A stretch of DNA of 13,811 bases, taken from NCBI GenBank assembly GCA_023389175.1, contig JAEWEW010000284.1:1-13811 (forward strand), read 5' to 3'. This DNA comes from Pseudomonadota bacterium. GTDB lineage: Bacteria; Pseudomonadota; Gammaproteobacteria; Burkholderiales; Burkholderiaceae_E. The first letter of the stretch is position 1. Every line of letters begins with the position of its first letter. Positions 1 to 7,335 of this stretch are shown one piece after another. The notes under the pieces are model-generated. The model worked only from the letters and a program-made list of their open reading frames with translations, was not told where the DNA came from and did not search any database. The position numbers were made by a program, and so were the translations under genes.

Positions 1-1378
1 GGTCCGAGAGCTTCCGTTCGACCACGGCGAGCCGCTCCGCCACATCGGACTGGTCGGCGCGATCCGGAAGCGACCGCGTCGCGGCGCCTGCGATGCGGTG
101 CGCATGGGTTCGCACCGCGTCCCGGTCCTCGGGCCGGACCGTCGCCTCGGCGATGACCGCGAGCACCTCGAGCATCCGGATGGCGACCGGGGCCGAATCG
201 CACCCGTTCTGCCGGATGGGATCGAAGACGGCCCGCAGCAGCGAAGCGTAGGTGAGGGCGGGGACTTCCAGGCGGGGGGCGCCTGCGTCGTCGTGAAGCA
301 TCGCCGGCGCCATGCGGCGGCCGGCGAGCTTGAAGAACGCCGAGCCGAGGTGATCGACACAGCGCACCGCGGTGAACGGATCGTTGATGCCGGGCGAGAG
401 CGCCCGCACCGCCACCTCCACCAGCTGGCTGAACGGGAACTCGATGTCCTGGGCCTGCGTGCGCTGACTGCCGACCACGAAGGCTTCGGCAATGTCCTCG
501 TGGATCGAATCGTCCGCGGGTCGGCCCCGGTTCCGATCCGCCGGGAAGGCGTACGCGATCGGTCGCCCGGCCACGACATAGTGCCCCGGGCGCGCTTCCA
601 GCCGGATCAGCAGGCCCTGTTCCTTGGCGATCCGCAGCAGCGCCGATTCGTCGACGAACTGGAGATAGCCGTTGTCGCCGGCCGATATCGGGCTGCCGGC
701 CCGAGCCGGGGACGATCGGTCACCCGGCGTGCCAGGAGACGGCGACGGCGCGGGAACGGGTGACGGCGGCGACGCCGCGCCGCGCGGCTCCCCTGGCGTC
801 GCCGCTGCATCGGGGTACAGCCGGTCGATCGCCTCGTCCAGCTCCCGCCCGATGCGCGCCACCAGCTCGTCGGCCTGGATGGAGACGGCCACGTGATGGA
901 TGAACCAGATGAGCACCCCCATGCTGGCGACCGCCAGCACCACGCCGATGCTGACCCCGAGATGCGGCACGAACGGGTCCTCGTCTTCCCGGCGGATGGT
1001 GCGCAGCACGAGCAGCGAGTAGAGGAACGACGCGATGAAGGTTCCCAACACCACCTGCGTCGTCTTGTCGGTCATGAAGTTGCGCAGCAGGCGCGGGCCG
1101 AACTGCGAGGACGCCAGCGTGAGGGCCACCAGCGTCAGCGAGAACACCACGCCGGCGATGGTCACCATCGAGCCTGCGATGCTCTCGAGCACCGCGCTCG
1201 CCCCCTCGGCGCCGCCGGTGTACAGCCAGCCCCATCGCGGCGACCAGCGGTCCTCCATCCTCCGGTCCACCGCCACCACGATGAGCGAGAGCAGCACGGC
1301 GATCACCGCCATCCAGGCGGGAAGGAACCAAAGGCTGGATCGGATGCGATCCCAGTAACCGTAGAGTTGTATCTTCAT
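1..1378 (-). CDS. DUF2254 domain membrane protein (3' end outside window)
   Basis: A predicted inner-membrane protein of the DUF2254 family; its biochemical role is unknown. The reading frame starts at ATG 1378-1376 and stays open for 459 codons to the left edge, so only the extreme C-terminus can be missing if it has the usual family length (roughly 430-470 residues). Four hydrophobic segments are visible at about residues 17-38, 66-89, 109-126 and 140-160, followed by a soluble C-terminal half. The stretch ALSPGINDPFTA (residues 326-337) is the most characteristic sequence of the family. A Pro/Ser/Ala-rich linker at about residues 191-230 separates the membrane part from the soluble part and looks disordered. 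No good ribosome binding site precedes the ATG. It lies 53 nt downstream of the MAPEG gene on the same strand and may be the last gene of that transcript. The family call is firm; function is not known. Confidence 0.9.
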   Translation of the reverse strand, partial: MKIQLYGYWDRIRSSLWFLPAWMAVIAVLLSLIVVAVDRRMEDRWSPRWGWLYTGGAEGASAVLESIAGSMVTIAGVVFSLTLVALTLASSQFGPRLLRNFMTDKTTQVVLGTFIASFLYSLLVLRTIRREDEDPFVPHLGVSIGVVLAVASMGVLIWFIHHVAVSIQADELVARIGRELDEAIDRLYPDAAATPGEPRGAASPPSPVPAPSPSPGTPGDRSSPARAGSPISAGDNGYLQFVDESALLRIAKEQGLLIRLEARPGHYVVAGRPIAYAFPADRNRGRPADDSIHEDIAEAFVVGSQRTQAQDIEFPFSQLVEVAVRALSPGINDPFTAVRCVDHLGSAFFKLAGRRMAPAMLHDDAGAPRLEVPALTYASLLRAVFDPIRQNGCDSAPVAIRMLEVLAVIAEATVRPEDRDAVRTHAHRIAGAATRSLPDRADQSDVAERLAVVERKLSD

Positions 1379-1431
1379 GTCGCCCGTGACGGATGGCCGC
1401 GTCTCGCCGAGGATCCAGACCTGGGACCAGC

Positions 1432-2016
1432 CTACGCGCCCGGCACGAAGCCTGTCCGCATCAGCAGAATCGCAACCAGCACCAGCAGCAGGATGTTGAG
1501 CGTGAATGTAAGCTGCACTCCCGGCGCCCGCCCCAGAGTTCCGGACCGCAGGTAGCCCCACCAGTAGACCAGGCGAGCGAACACGAAGAAGCAGCTCGCC
1601 ACCGGCACCAGCTGCATCCGGTCCGGCGCGAGCAGCGTCGCGAGCGCCAGCAAGCACACCGAGAGCCAGACGAACTGCTCCAGCGTGTTGGCCATCACGC
1701 GGCAGTGGATGCGCAGGGTTTCGCTCTCCTCGAGAAGGAGCGGGTTGTGGGCGCCTTCCAGGAAGCGGAGGGCGAGGATGGTGAGGCACACGGCGGCGTA
1801 CGGCAGCATCGCGACGAAGAGCCAGCGCAGGGTATAGGCAAGGCGCGCCGCCGGCGCCTCCATGCCTGGAACGGCGGGCAGGCACCAGGTCGCCGCGGCG
1901 ACGACCACCAGCGTGCCAGGCACGGTCAGCCAGGTCGAGCGGGCAATGAGGCGCTGCCGGGCCGTCCTGTCGGCCAGCGCGTATCGGCCCGGCGAGTCCG
2001 CCGCCCCTTGAGTCAC
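1432..2016 (-). CDS. MAPEG family membrane protein
   Basis: A small integral membrane protein of 194 residues related to the MAPEG family (membrane-associated proteins in eicosanoid and glutathione metabolism). Hydrophobic segments lie at about residues 29-47, 63-85, 114-131, 134-152 and 168-187. The family-typical pattern of Arg-x4-Asn-x2-Glu is seen as RVMANTLEQF (residues 106-115), the region that lines the glutathione site in characterised MAPEG enzymes. The start is GTG 2016-2014, which overlaps the stop of the upstream flavoprotein gene by 4 nt (GTGA), with GGGAG five bases before it inside that gene. Translation of the two genes is therefore probably coupled. Most bacterial MAPEG proteins have no assigned substrate, so an enzymatic activity should not be assumed; it could act in membrane detoxification together with the flavoprotein. 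Confidence 0.82.
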   Translation of the reverse strand: MTQGAADSPGRYALADRTARQRLIARSTWLTVPGTLVVVAAATWCLPAVPGMEAPAARLAYTLRWLFVAMLPYAAVCLTILALRFLEGAHNPLLLEESETLRIHCRVMANTLEQFVWLSVCLLALATLLAPDRMQLVPVASCFFVFARLVYWWGYLRSGTLGRAPGVQLTFTLNILLLVLVAILLMRTGFVPGA

Positions 2017-3161
2017 GCAAGCTCCCGGAGTTGCAGCCCGTGGCCCGCCACCACGTCCGCCACCGCCCGCGCCTGCCGGCCGATCGCGCGGAGCAGCCCG
2101 CCGGGCTGGCGGATATCGAAGCCGACGAAGCAGACGCCCTCGAGCGGCCCCGTACCGACAACCGAGCGCGGCAGGCCACGATCGTCCAGCGGCAGCGCCG
2201 TCTGCGGAAAGAGCCGCTGCAGTCGCGCCTCGTAGCCGGTGGCGAGGATGATCGCGTCGATCGCCTCCTCGCTGTCGTCCACGAAGCGCACGGTATCCGC
2301 GCCGAGCGCCGCGACGTCCGGCCGCACGCGGATATCGCCGGCCTTGATCCGCGCGACGGTGCCGACATCGATCACCGGCGTGCGGCCATGGCGCCGCAGG
2401 TCCCGTAGCGGCGACTCGGGCGAGATCCTGAGCCCCCAGCGGGACAGGTCGCCGACCGTGATGTCGCGGGCGACTCGTGCGATGTAGTCACCCAGGGTCT
2501 CCGGCAGCCGCGCGAGCAGGAGCGACGTCACCTGGGTCGGTCGGCCGAGCGTGTCGCGGTAGACGATGTTGACCGGCGAGCGGACGGACAAGGTCACGGC
2601 CACCTCATGCTCCACCAGGTCCAGCGCGATCTCGGCGCCGCTGTTGCCCATGCCCACCACGAGCACCCGCTTGCCCGCCCAGTCCGATGCATTGCGGTAG
2701 TCCCGGCTGTGCAGCACGGTGCCGGTGAAGCGATCCCGCCCGGGCAGCTCCGGCTGGCGCGGCCAGGCATTGGCGCCGGTCGCCACCACGATCCTCCGGG
2801 CGTGCAGGCGGTCGCCGGCCGTGGTCGCCACTTCCCAGCCGCCCGGGCCATGGGGAACGACGGTGCCGGCTTCGCATCCCAGCAAGGGCTCGATCGAGAA
2901 GTGGACCGCATAGGCTTCCAGGTAGCGCACCATCTGCTCACGCGGAACATAGCGCGGATAGCCCTTCGGAAAGGGCAGCCCCGGCAGCGCCGATTCCTCC
3001 TTGACCGTGTGGAGCCGAAGCCGACCGTAGTGCGCGCGCCAGGCGGCGCCGATCTCCGGCGCCCTCTCGATGACCGTCGCTGCCTGCCCGCGCATCCTGA
3101 GGCTGGCGGCGACCGCGAGCCCGGCGGGACCGGCGCCGATCACCAGCGTATCGATTCCCAT
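2013..3161 (-). CDS. Flavin-containing monooxygenase-like FAD/NAD(P)H oxidoreductase
   Basis: A 382-residue soluble flavoprotein of the flavin-containing/Baeyer-Villiger monooxygenase superfamily, closest in layout to the YUCCA-like branch (about 400 residues). An N-terminal FAD-binding Rossmann motif GAGPAG is at residues 9-14. The fingerprint FxGxxxHxxxY is present as FTGTVLHSRDY (145-155). The NADPH-binding motif GMGNSG is at 170-175, and ATG-type linker motifs are at 127-129 and 307-310 (ATGY). All elements expected for NADPH-dependent oxygenation of a small nucleophilic or ketone substrate are present; the substrate cannot be read from the sequence. The start is ATG 3161-3159 with a weak CGGGA upstream; no earlier in-frame start fits the Rossmann strand better. 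It sits 48 nt after the DUF1801 gene and overlaps the MAPEG gene by 4 nt, suggesting a functional pair with that membrane protein. Confidence 0.9.
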   Translation of the reverse strand: MGIDTLVIGAGPAGLAVAASLRMRGQAATVIERAPEIGAAWRAHYGRLRLHTVKEESALPGLPFPKGYPRYVPREQMVRYLEAYAVHFSIEPLLGCEAGTVVPHGPGGWEVATTAGDRLHARRIVVATGANAWPRQPELPGRDRFTGTVLHSRDYRNASDWAGKRVLVVGMGNSGAEIALDLVEHEVAVTLSVRSPVNIVYRDTLGRPTQVTSLLLARLPETLGDYIARVARDITVGDLSRWGLRISPESPLRDLRRHGRTPVIDVGTVARIKAGDIRVRPDVAALGADTVRFVDDSEEAIDAIILATGYEARLQRLFPQTALPLDDRGLPRSVVGTGPLEGVCFVGFDIRQPGGLLRAIGRQARAVADVVAGHGLQLRELA

Positions 3162-3209
3162 GGATCCCGGAACCGTGCTGCGAGGTCGGTCGGTTGCAGC
3201 GACCTGCCG

Positions 3210-3602
3210 CTACCCGGCGACCCGTCGCGGATCGCCCAGGGTCCGGTTGAGCCTCACCGCCGCCTTCACCAACCGATCCACGACCAGGCCATCGACGGCG
3301 GTGTCCTGGAGCAGCGTCATGGTGGCGAGCTCGTACTTGCCGCCCGGCACCAGCCGCGGCTCGAGGTTCCGGAGCAGCTTGCCGCGCCAGAAGCCGAGGA
3401 GCACCCGGCGCGCTTCGGCGCGGATGAGCAGGACCGGCCCGTGCGAGTGATAGACCAGGTGCCCCCATTTGATCGATTCGTCGAGCGGTGCCGCTGCGAT
3501 CACGGCGTCCCGCAAGGCATGGACGCGCCGGGCGATCCAGCCGTCGAGCCCGGCCAGGTAGACCTGCGGCGACGGCGCGGCAAGCGATTTCTTCATGACC
3601 AT
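3210..3602 (-). CDS. DUF1801 domain-containing protein
   Basis: A 130-residue cytoplasmic protein matching the DUF1801 (YdhG-like) fold. The pattern is typical: an N-terminal helix around YLAGLDGWIARRVHALRD, then the core PLDESIKWGHLVYHSHGPV (about residues 40-58), then a glycine-rich beta segment and a C-terminal helix. Some relatives are called iron chaperone-like, but no metal-binding signature is visible here, so the function is unknown. The first ATG (3602-3600) is chosen because GGAG lies seven bases upstream; a second ATG two codons later is possible. A 180-nt gap separates it from the upstream GYD gene. That gap contains a small hairpin (CCGGGT 3632-3637 pairing with ACCCGG 3644-3649), so it may have its own promoter or be read through from the GYD gene. 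Confidence 0.85.
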   Translation of the reverse strand: MVMKKSLAAPSPQVYLAGLDGWIARRVHALRDAVIAAAPLDESIKWGHLVYHSHGPVLLIRAEARRVLLGFWRGKLLRNLEPRLVPGGKYELATMTLLQDTAVDGLVVDRLVKAAVRLNRTLGDPRRVAG

Positions 3603-3782
3603 GGAGAGGCTCCGTCAGGCGTCGAGGCCCGCCGGGTGCGATGACCCGGGAGGGCATGACCGGATACGGCTTCGTCCAGCCGTTCGGCAGGCGAGGGTAG
3701 CTCGCTTCCGGCCCTTCGTCCAATCCCGGGGGGCGCAGCTGGTGCGCGCCGTCCCGATGCAGAGCGCGGGCCTGCGAGCCTG

Positions 3783-4112
3783 CTATTTGCTCCCCGGCAC
3801 CCGGTAGCCGACTTTACCTACCCGCCCCAAGGCCTCCAGCGTCTCCTCGACCGTGAGCAGCGGCGTAGTCTCGCAGCGGGAGAGGGCGCCGCCGCTGCTC
3901 AGCGCCAGCGCGACGGCGGCCATGGAGACATTGTCCGGCGCTTCCCAGAGGTTGTAGCCGTCGTGCTCACCGAAGGCATACCAGAACCCGTGGAGCTTGC
4001 CGCCCACGGACTCGATGTACCGGCGCGCGGCATCGCGGCGGTCTTCGGGGTTCTTCGTCAATCGCGACCAGGTCTCGGGCGTATAGCTGAAGCGCGTCAT
4101 GTACATGGGCAT
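3783..4112 (-). CDS. GYD domain-containing protein
   Basis: A small soluble protein of 109 residues assigned to the GYD-domain family (a dimeric alpha/beta-barrel-like fold of unknown function). The family-naming context is visible as GEHDGYNLWEAPDN (about residues 47-60), preceded by the usual start MYMTRFSYTPETW and a region with KNPEDRRDAARRYIES. Three ATG codons lie close together (codons 1, 3 and 5). The first, 4112-4110, is chosen because a strong GGGGAG lies seven bases before it. It is the first gene of the leftward group and is divergent from the LigD-type polymerase gene across 91 bp. No enzymatic residues can be assigned. Confidence 0.85.
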   Translation of the reverse strand: MPMYMTRFSYTPETWSRLTKNPEDRRDAARRYIESVGGKLHGFWYAFGEHDGYNLWEAPDNVSMAAVALALSSGGALSRCETTPLLTVEETLEALGRVGKVGYRVPGSK

Positions 4113-4203
4113 GGCAGTTCTCCCCTTCCGCGTTGCTTCGCTGGCACGTCGCCGGCGAAATCATGGTATTCCTCGAACAGTCGACCGGATAGGCTCGGGA
4201 TCC
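4113..4203. other. Divergent intergenic region between GYD gene and LigD-type polymerase gene
   Basis: This 91-bp gap must hold the 5' regulatory sequences for both flanking genes. I see a GGGGAG ribosome binding site for the GYD gene at its left end, a weak GGGA before the polymerase ATG at its right end, and a perfect 10-bp palindrome TCGCCGGCGA at 4149-4158. No hexamer pair resembling a sigma-70 promoter at 16-18 bp spacing stood out on either strand. Confidence 0.4.
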
Positions 4204-5475
4204 ATGGCAACCGCGAACGACGACGTCACGCTCCAGATCGATGGCCACGAGGTGACCGTCACCCATCCGGCGAAGCTGCTGATCCCCCAGGCCGGGGTCG
4301 CCAAGCTGGACCTGGTGAACTACTACCTGGCGGTGGCCGAAGGCGCCCTGCGCGGCGCCGGCGGCCGGCCCTGCGTGCTGGTGCGCTACCCCAACGGCAT
4401 CGACGGCGAGTTCTTCTTCCAGAAGCGCGCGCCGGGAAAGCGCCCGGCGTGGATCGAGGTCGCCACCATCCGCTTTCCTTCCGGCCGCAGCGCCGAGGAA
4501 GTGGTGCCGCGCACCGCCGCCGACCTCGCCTGGATGGCGAACCTCGCCTGCCTGGAGCTGCATCCGCATCCGGTGCGCGCGGAGGACCTCGAGCATCCCG
4601 ACGAGCTGCGCATCGACCTCGACCCGGTACCGGGCGTCGAATGGCCGCAGATCCGCGAGGTGGCGCGCGTCATCCATGAGGCGTTGACCGACTTCGGCCT
4701 CATCGGCTGGCCGAAGACCTCCGGGTCGCGGGGCCTGCACGTGCTGGTGCGCATCGAGCGCCGCTGGAGCTTCGACCAGGTGCGCCGCGCGGCGCTCGCG
4801 CTGGCGCGCGAGGTCGAACGCCGCGTGCCCGACCTCGCCACCAGCGCCTGGTGGAAGGAGGAGCGCCGCGGCGTCTTCGTGGACTACAACCAGAACGCGA
4901 AGGATCGCACCGTGAGCTCCGCCTACTCCGTGCGGCCCAAGCCGGACGCGCGGGTATCCGCGCCGGTGAGCTGGCAGGAGCTCGAGGATTGCGACCCGGC
5001 CGACTTCACCCTCTGGACCGTGCCGAAGCGCCTGAAGTCGCAGGGCGATCCGCATGCGGCGATCGACGATCGCGCCGGGTCGCTCGAGCCGCTGCTCGAG
5101 CTCTCGGCGCGCCACGAGGCAGAAGGCCAGGGCGACGCGCCGTGGCCGCCGCACTATCGCAAGGCGGCCGGCGAGCCCAGGCGCGCTCCGCCCTCCAGGG
5201 GCGGGCGGGCGGCAACCGCGCCGACCGCGCCCAGCGCGCCCCAGCGGACGCCGCGGGCCAAGGCGCCGCTGATCGAGATCGCGCGGGCCGACCGCGAGGA
5301 AGAGGCGCTTGCCGCCGCCGAGGCCTGGAAGCAGAGCCATCCCAAGGCCGCCGCCCACCTGGATCCGGCGGACGTGCTGGTCGATCGCATGCGCGGACGC
5401 TCGTCGCTGTGGTATCGCGTTCGGATCAACCTCACCCGCGTGCCTTCGCGGCTGCGGCCGAAGGCGCCCGACTGA
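4204..5475 (+). CDS. ligD: Stand-alone LigD-type primase-polymerase (PolDom) with C-terminal extension
   Basis: A 423-residue nucleotidyltransferase of the archaeo-eukaryotic primase (AEP) superfamily, the polymerase module of bacterial non-homologous end joining, here without nuclease or ligase modules. Such enzymes add NTPs or dNTPs and fill gaps at DNA breaks, normally with Ku and a ligase. The catalytic acids appear as DLD (D138, D140) and a third Asp in FVDYNQN (D227); the nucleotide-binding motif SGSRGLH ends at H179. The domain closes with the family-typical YSVRPKP (251-257) and FTLWTVPKRL region. A normal module is about 300 residues; here an Ala/Pro/Arg linker (about 320-360) leads to a charged tail (366-421). 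Start 4204 is preferred over an in-frame upstream ATG at 4099 because the upstream part overlaps the GYD gene and is not conserved-looking. Its stop is one base from the stop of the convergent ligase gene. Confidence 0.93.
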   Translation: MATANDDVTLQIDGHEVTVTHPAKLLIPQAGVAKLDLVNYYLAVAEGALRGAGGRPCVLVRYPNGIDGEFFFQKRAPGKRPAWIEVATIRFPSGRSAEEVVPRTAADLAWMANLACLELHPHPVRAEDLEHPDELRIDLDPVPGVEWPQIREVARVIHEALTDFGLIGWPKTSGSRGLHVLVRIERRWSFDQVRRAALALAREVERRVPDLATSAWWKEERRGVFVDYNQNAKDRTVSSAYSVRPKPDARVSAPVSWQELEDCDPADFTLWTVPKRLKSQGDPHAAIDDRAGSLEPLLELSARHEAEGQGDAPWPPHYRKAAGEPRRAPPSRGGRAATAPTAPSAPQRTPRAKAPLIEIARADREEEALAAAEAWKQSHPKAAAHLDPADVLVDRMRGRSSLWYRVRINLTRVPSRLRPKAPD

Positions 5476-5476
5476 A

Positions 5477-6571
5477 TCAAGCCCCGAACACCTTCGCGAG
5501 CTCGTACGGCTTCGTCACCTCCAGCTGGTCGTACCGGCAGTCCGCCGGCGCCTTGTCCGGCCGCCACCGCACGAAGTGCGTCGCATGCCGGAAGCGGTCA
5601 CCCTGCAGGTGGTCGTAGCGGACCTCGCAGACGCGCTCGGGCCGCAGCGGCTCCCAGCTGAGGTCCTTGCCACCGCTCCATCGGCTCTGCGCGCCCGGCA
5701 TCCGCTGCGCGTCGCCGACCGTCGCATCGCCCCATTCGCGCCAGGGATGCGCTGCGATCGCGTCCTTGCGCAGCGGCGCGAGCTCCGTCACCAGCGCCTC
5801 GCGCATCGCCATCTTGAACGACGACGCAATGCCGACGTGATGCAGGACGCCGGCGTCGTCATACAGGCCGAGCAGCAGCGAGCCGACGGCGTCGTCGCGG
5901 TCCTTGTACCAGCGAAACCCGGCGACGACGCAGTCCGCGGTGCGCACATGCTTGATCTTCAGCATCGCGCGCTTGCCCGGCAGGTAGGGCGCGCTCTCGA
6001 GCTTCGCGACCACCCCGTCGAGCCCGGCGCCTTCGAACTGCGCAAGCCAGCGCCCGGCCTCGGCCCGGTCGCGCGTGACCGGCGTGAGATGCAGCGGCGG
6101 CTTCGACCCGCCCACTAGCTGCTCCAGCCGTGCACGGCGCTCGGACTGCGGCAGCGACATGGTCGATGTGCCGTCCACGCCCAGCAGGTCGAATGCGACG
6201 AAGCGCGCCGGCGTTTCCTTCGCGAGCTTCGCCACGCGCGACGCCGCCGGGTGGATCCGCTGCTGGAGCGCGTCGAAATCGAGCCCATCGGGGGAGGCCA
6301 CGACGATCTCGCCATCGAGCACGCAGCCTTCCGGCAGGATCGCCACCAGCGCCTGCTCCAGCTCGGGGAAGTAGCGGTTGAGCGGCTTCAGGTCGCGGCT
6401 CTGCAGCAGGGCCTCGGCGCCGGTGCGAAAGACGATCGCCCGGAAGCCGTCCCACTTCGGCTCGAAGAGGAAGCCGGGCTCCGTGGGAATGGCGTCCGCG
6501 ATCTTCGCGAGCATCGGCTCGATCGGCGGGGCAGGGATGCCGGGTGCGGGGCTGCGACGGTGTGTACCCAA
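5477..6571 (-). CDS. ligC: ATP-dependent DNA ligase, LigC type
   Basis: A 364-residue ATP-dependent DNA ligase close in size and plan to mycobacterial LigC (about 360 residues), with an adenylation domain and an OB-fold domain only. It seals nicks through a covalent lysyl-AMP. Motif I is EPKWDGFR with the adenylated lysine at K39; motif III includes DGEIV (86-90); motif IV is LDGVVAK (184-190); motif V is LKIKHVR with K205 and K207. The OB domain follows from about residue 211 and ends with FVRWRPDK, typical for this branch. The start is uncertain: the frame is open up to the ATPase gene, and TTG 6571-6569 is used because the conserved PPIEPMLAK region (15-23) should be included; no clear ribosome binding site is seen. 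It lies 32 nt after the ABC ATPase gene and converges on the LigD-type polymerase gene, a natural partner. No Ku gene is nearby. Confidence 0.93.
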   Translation of the reverse strand: MGTHRRSPAPGIPAPPIEPMLAKIADAIPTEPGFLFEPKWDGFRAIVFRTGAEALLQSRDLKPLNRYFPELEQALVAILPEGCVLDGEIVVASPDGLDFDALQQRIHPAASRVAKLAKETPARFVAFDLLGVDGTSTMSLPQSERRARLEQLVGGSKPPLHLTPVTRDRAEAGRWLAQFEGAGLDGVVAKLESAPYLPGKRAMLKIKHVRTADCVVAGFRWYKDRDDAVGSLLLGLYDDAGVLHHVGIASSFKMAMREALVTELAPLRKDAIAAHPWREWGDATVGDAQRMPGAQSRWSGGKDLSWEPLRPERVCEVRYDHLQGDRFRHATHFVRWRPDKAPADCRYDQLEVTKPYELAKVFGA

Positions 6572-6603
6572 GGCGGCTGCTCGAGGTAGGTCTTCCCGGC
6601 ATG

Positions 6604-7335
6604 CTACGCCGGCGGCGCCGACGAGCGAGCGCCCACGATCCGCCCGTCCACCAGCTCGATCACCCGGTCGCAGCGCTCCGCAAGCCGCGGATCATGGGTC
6701 ACGATCAGGCAGGCGCTGCCGTGGTCGCGATTGAACACGCGCAGCAAAGCGAAGATCTCGTCGGCGGTGACGGTGTCGAGATTGCCGGTCGGCTCGTCTG
6801 CCAGGATGAGGCGCGGCTTGAGCGACAAGGCGCGCGCGATTGCCACCCGTTGCTGCATGCCGCCGGAGAGCTCGCCCGGGCGCTTGTGCTCCGCTCCCCG
6901 CAGGCCCACCGCGGCGAGCAGCTCGAAAGCCAGTGCCTCGGCCTCGGCGGTGGCGCTGCCGTTCGCGATGATCGACGGCAGCAGCACGTTCTCCACCGCG
7001 GTGAAGGCCGGCAGCAGGTGGTGGAACTGGAAGACGAAGCCGATGGTCGCGCCGCGCAGCCCGGTCAGCTCGCGGTCGGCGAGCGATTGCGTCTGCCGGC
7101 CGGCGAGCTCCAGCGTTCCGGAAGTGGGCCGCTCCAGCAGCCCGATGATGTTGAGCAGCGTGCTCTTGCCGGAGCCGGACGGTCCCTTCAGGGCCACGAA
7201 CTCCGCCTCCGCGAGCGCGAGGTCGATGCCGTGCAGCACCTCCGCCTCCACCGGCGTGCCGATGTTGTAGCGCTTGTGGATGTCCGAGAGCCGCAGGATC
7301 GGCGCGGACGCGGACGCCTCTGCCACCGCAGCCAT
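6604..7335 (-). CDS. ABC transporter ATP-binding protein (LolD/MacB/DevA type)
   Basis: A 243-residue ATPase of the LolD/FtsE/DevA class that drives FtsX-type permeases. All functional motifs are present: Walker A GPSGSGKST (51-59), Q-loop Q103 in FVFQ, signature LSGGMQ (156-161), Walker B LILADE (D180, E181) and H-loop H204 in VTHD. The segment VFQFHHLLPAFTAVENV is typical of the LolD/MacB branch. The frame is open far upstream inside the permease gene, but translation most likely starts at ATG 7335-7333, which overlaps the permease stop by one base (TGATG), implying coupled translation. It is the last gene of the exporter set and is followed after 32 nt by the ligase gene. The presence of an HlyD-like adaptor rather than LolC/LolE partners argues for a DevBCA- or MacAB-like exporter rather than lipoprotein release. 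Confidence 0.95.
   Translation of the reverse strand: MAAVAEASASAPILRLSDIHKRYNIGTPVEAEVLHGIDLALAEAEFVALKGPSGSGKSTLLNIIGLLERPTSGTLELAGRQTQSLADRELTGLRGATIGFVFQFHHLLPAFTAVENVLLPSIIANGSATAEAEALAFELLAAVGLRGAEHKRPGELSGGMQQRVAIARALSLKPRLILADEPTGNLDTVTADEIFALLRVFNRDHGSACLIVTHDPRLAERCDRVIELVDGRIVGARSSAPPA

Noticed and set aside
98..2235. Several long plus-strand open frames (98-763, 893-1555, 1393-2235)
   Set aside because: They run antisense to the DUF2254 and MAPEG genes, have no recognisable domains, and reflect the scarcity of stop codons in GC-rich DNA.
3183..3205. Small hairpin (AGGTCG/CGACCT) after the DUF1801 gene
   Set aside because: Six-base stem without a T-run; too weak to call a terminator, and the flavoprotein gene starts shortly after.
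2607..3644. 345-codon plus-strand open frame
   Set aside because: It covers the flavoprotein and DUF1801 genes on the opposite strand, both of which have clear family motifs.
4149..4158. Perfect 10-bp palindrome TCGCCGGCGA in the GYD/LigD divergent gap
   Set aside because: Short GC palindromes are frequent by chance in DNA of this composition, and no regulator gene is adjacent.
3155..4208. Identical CGGGATCCATGG around the starts of the flavoprotein and LigD-type polymerase genes
   Set aside because: Only 12 bases are shared, with no similarity on either side; coincidence around a start codon is sufficient.
3967..5358. 463-codon open frame on the minus strand opposite the LigD-type polymerase gene
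   Set aside because: It is antisense to a protein with all AEP catalytic motifs and has low-complexity Arg/Ala/Gly composition typical of GC-rich shadow frames.
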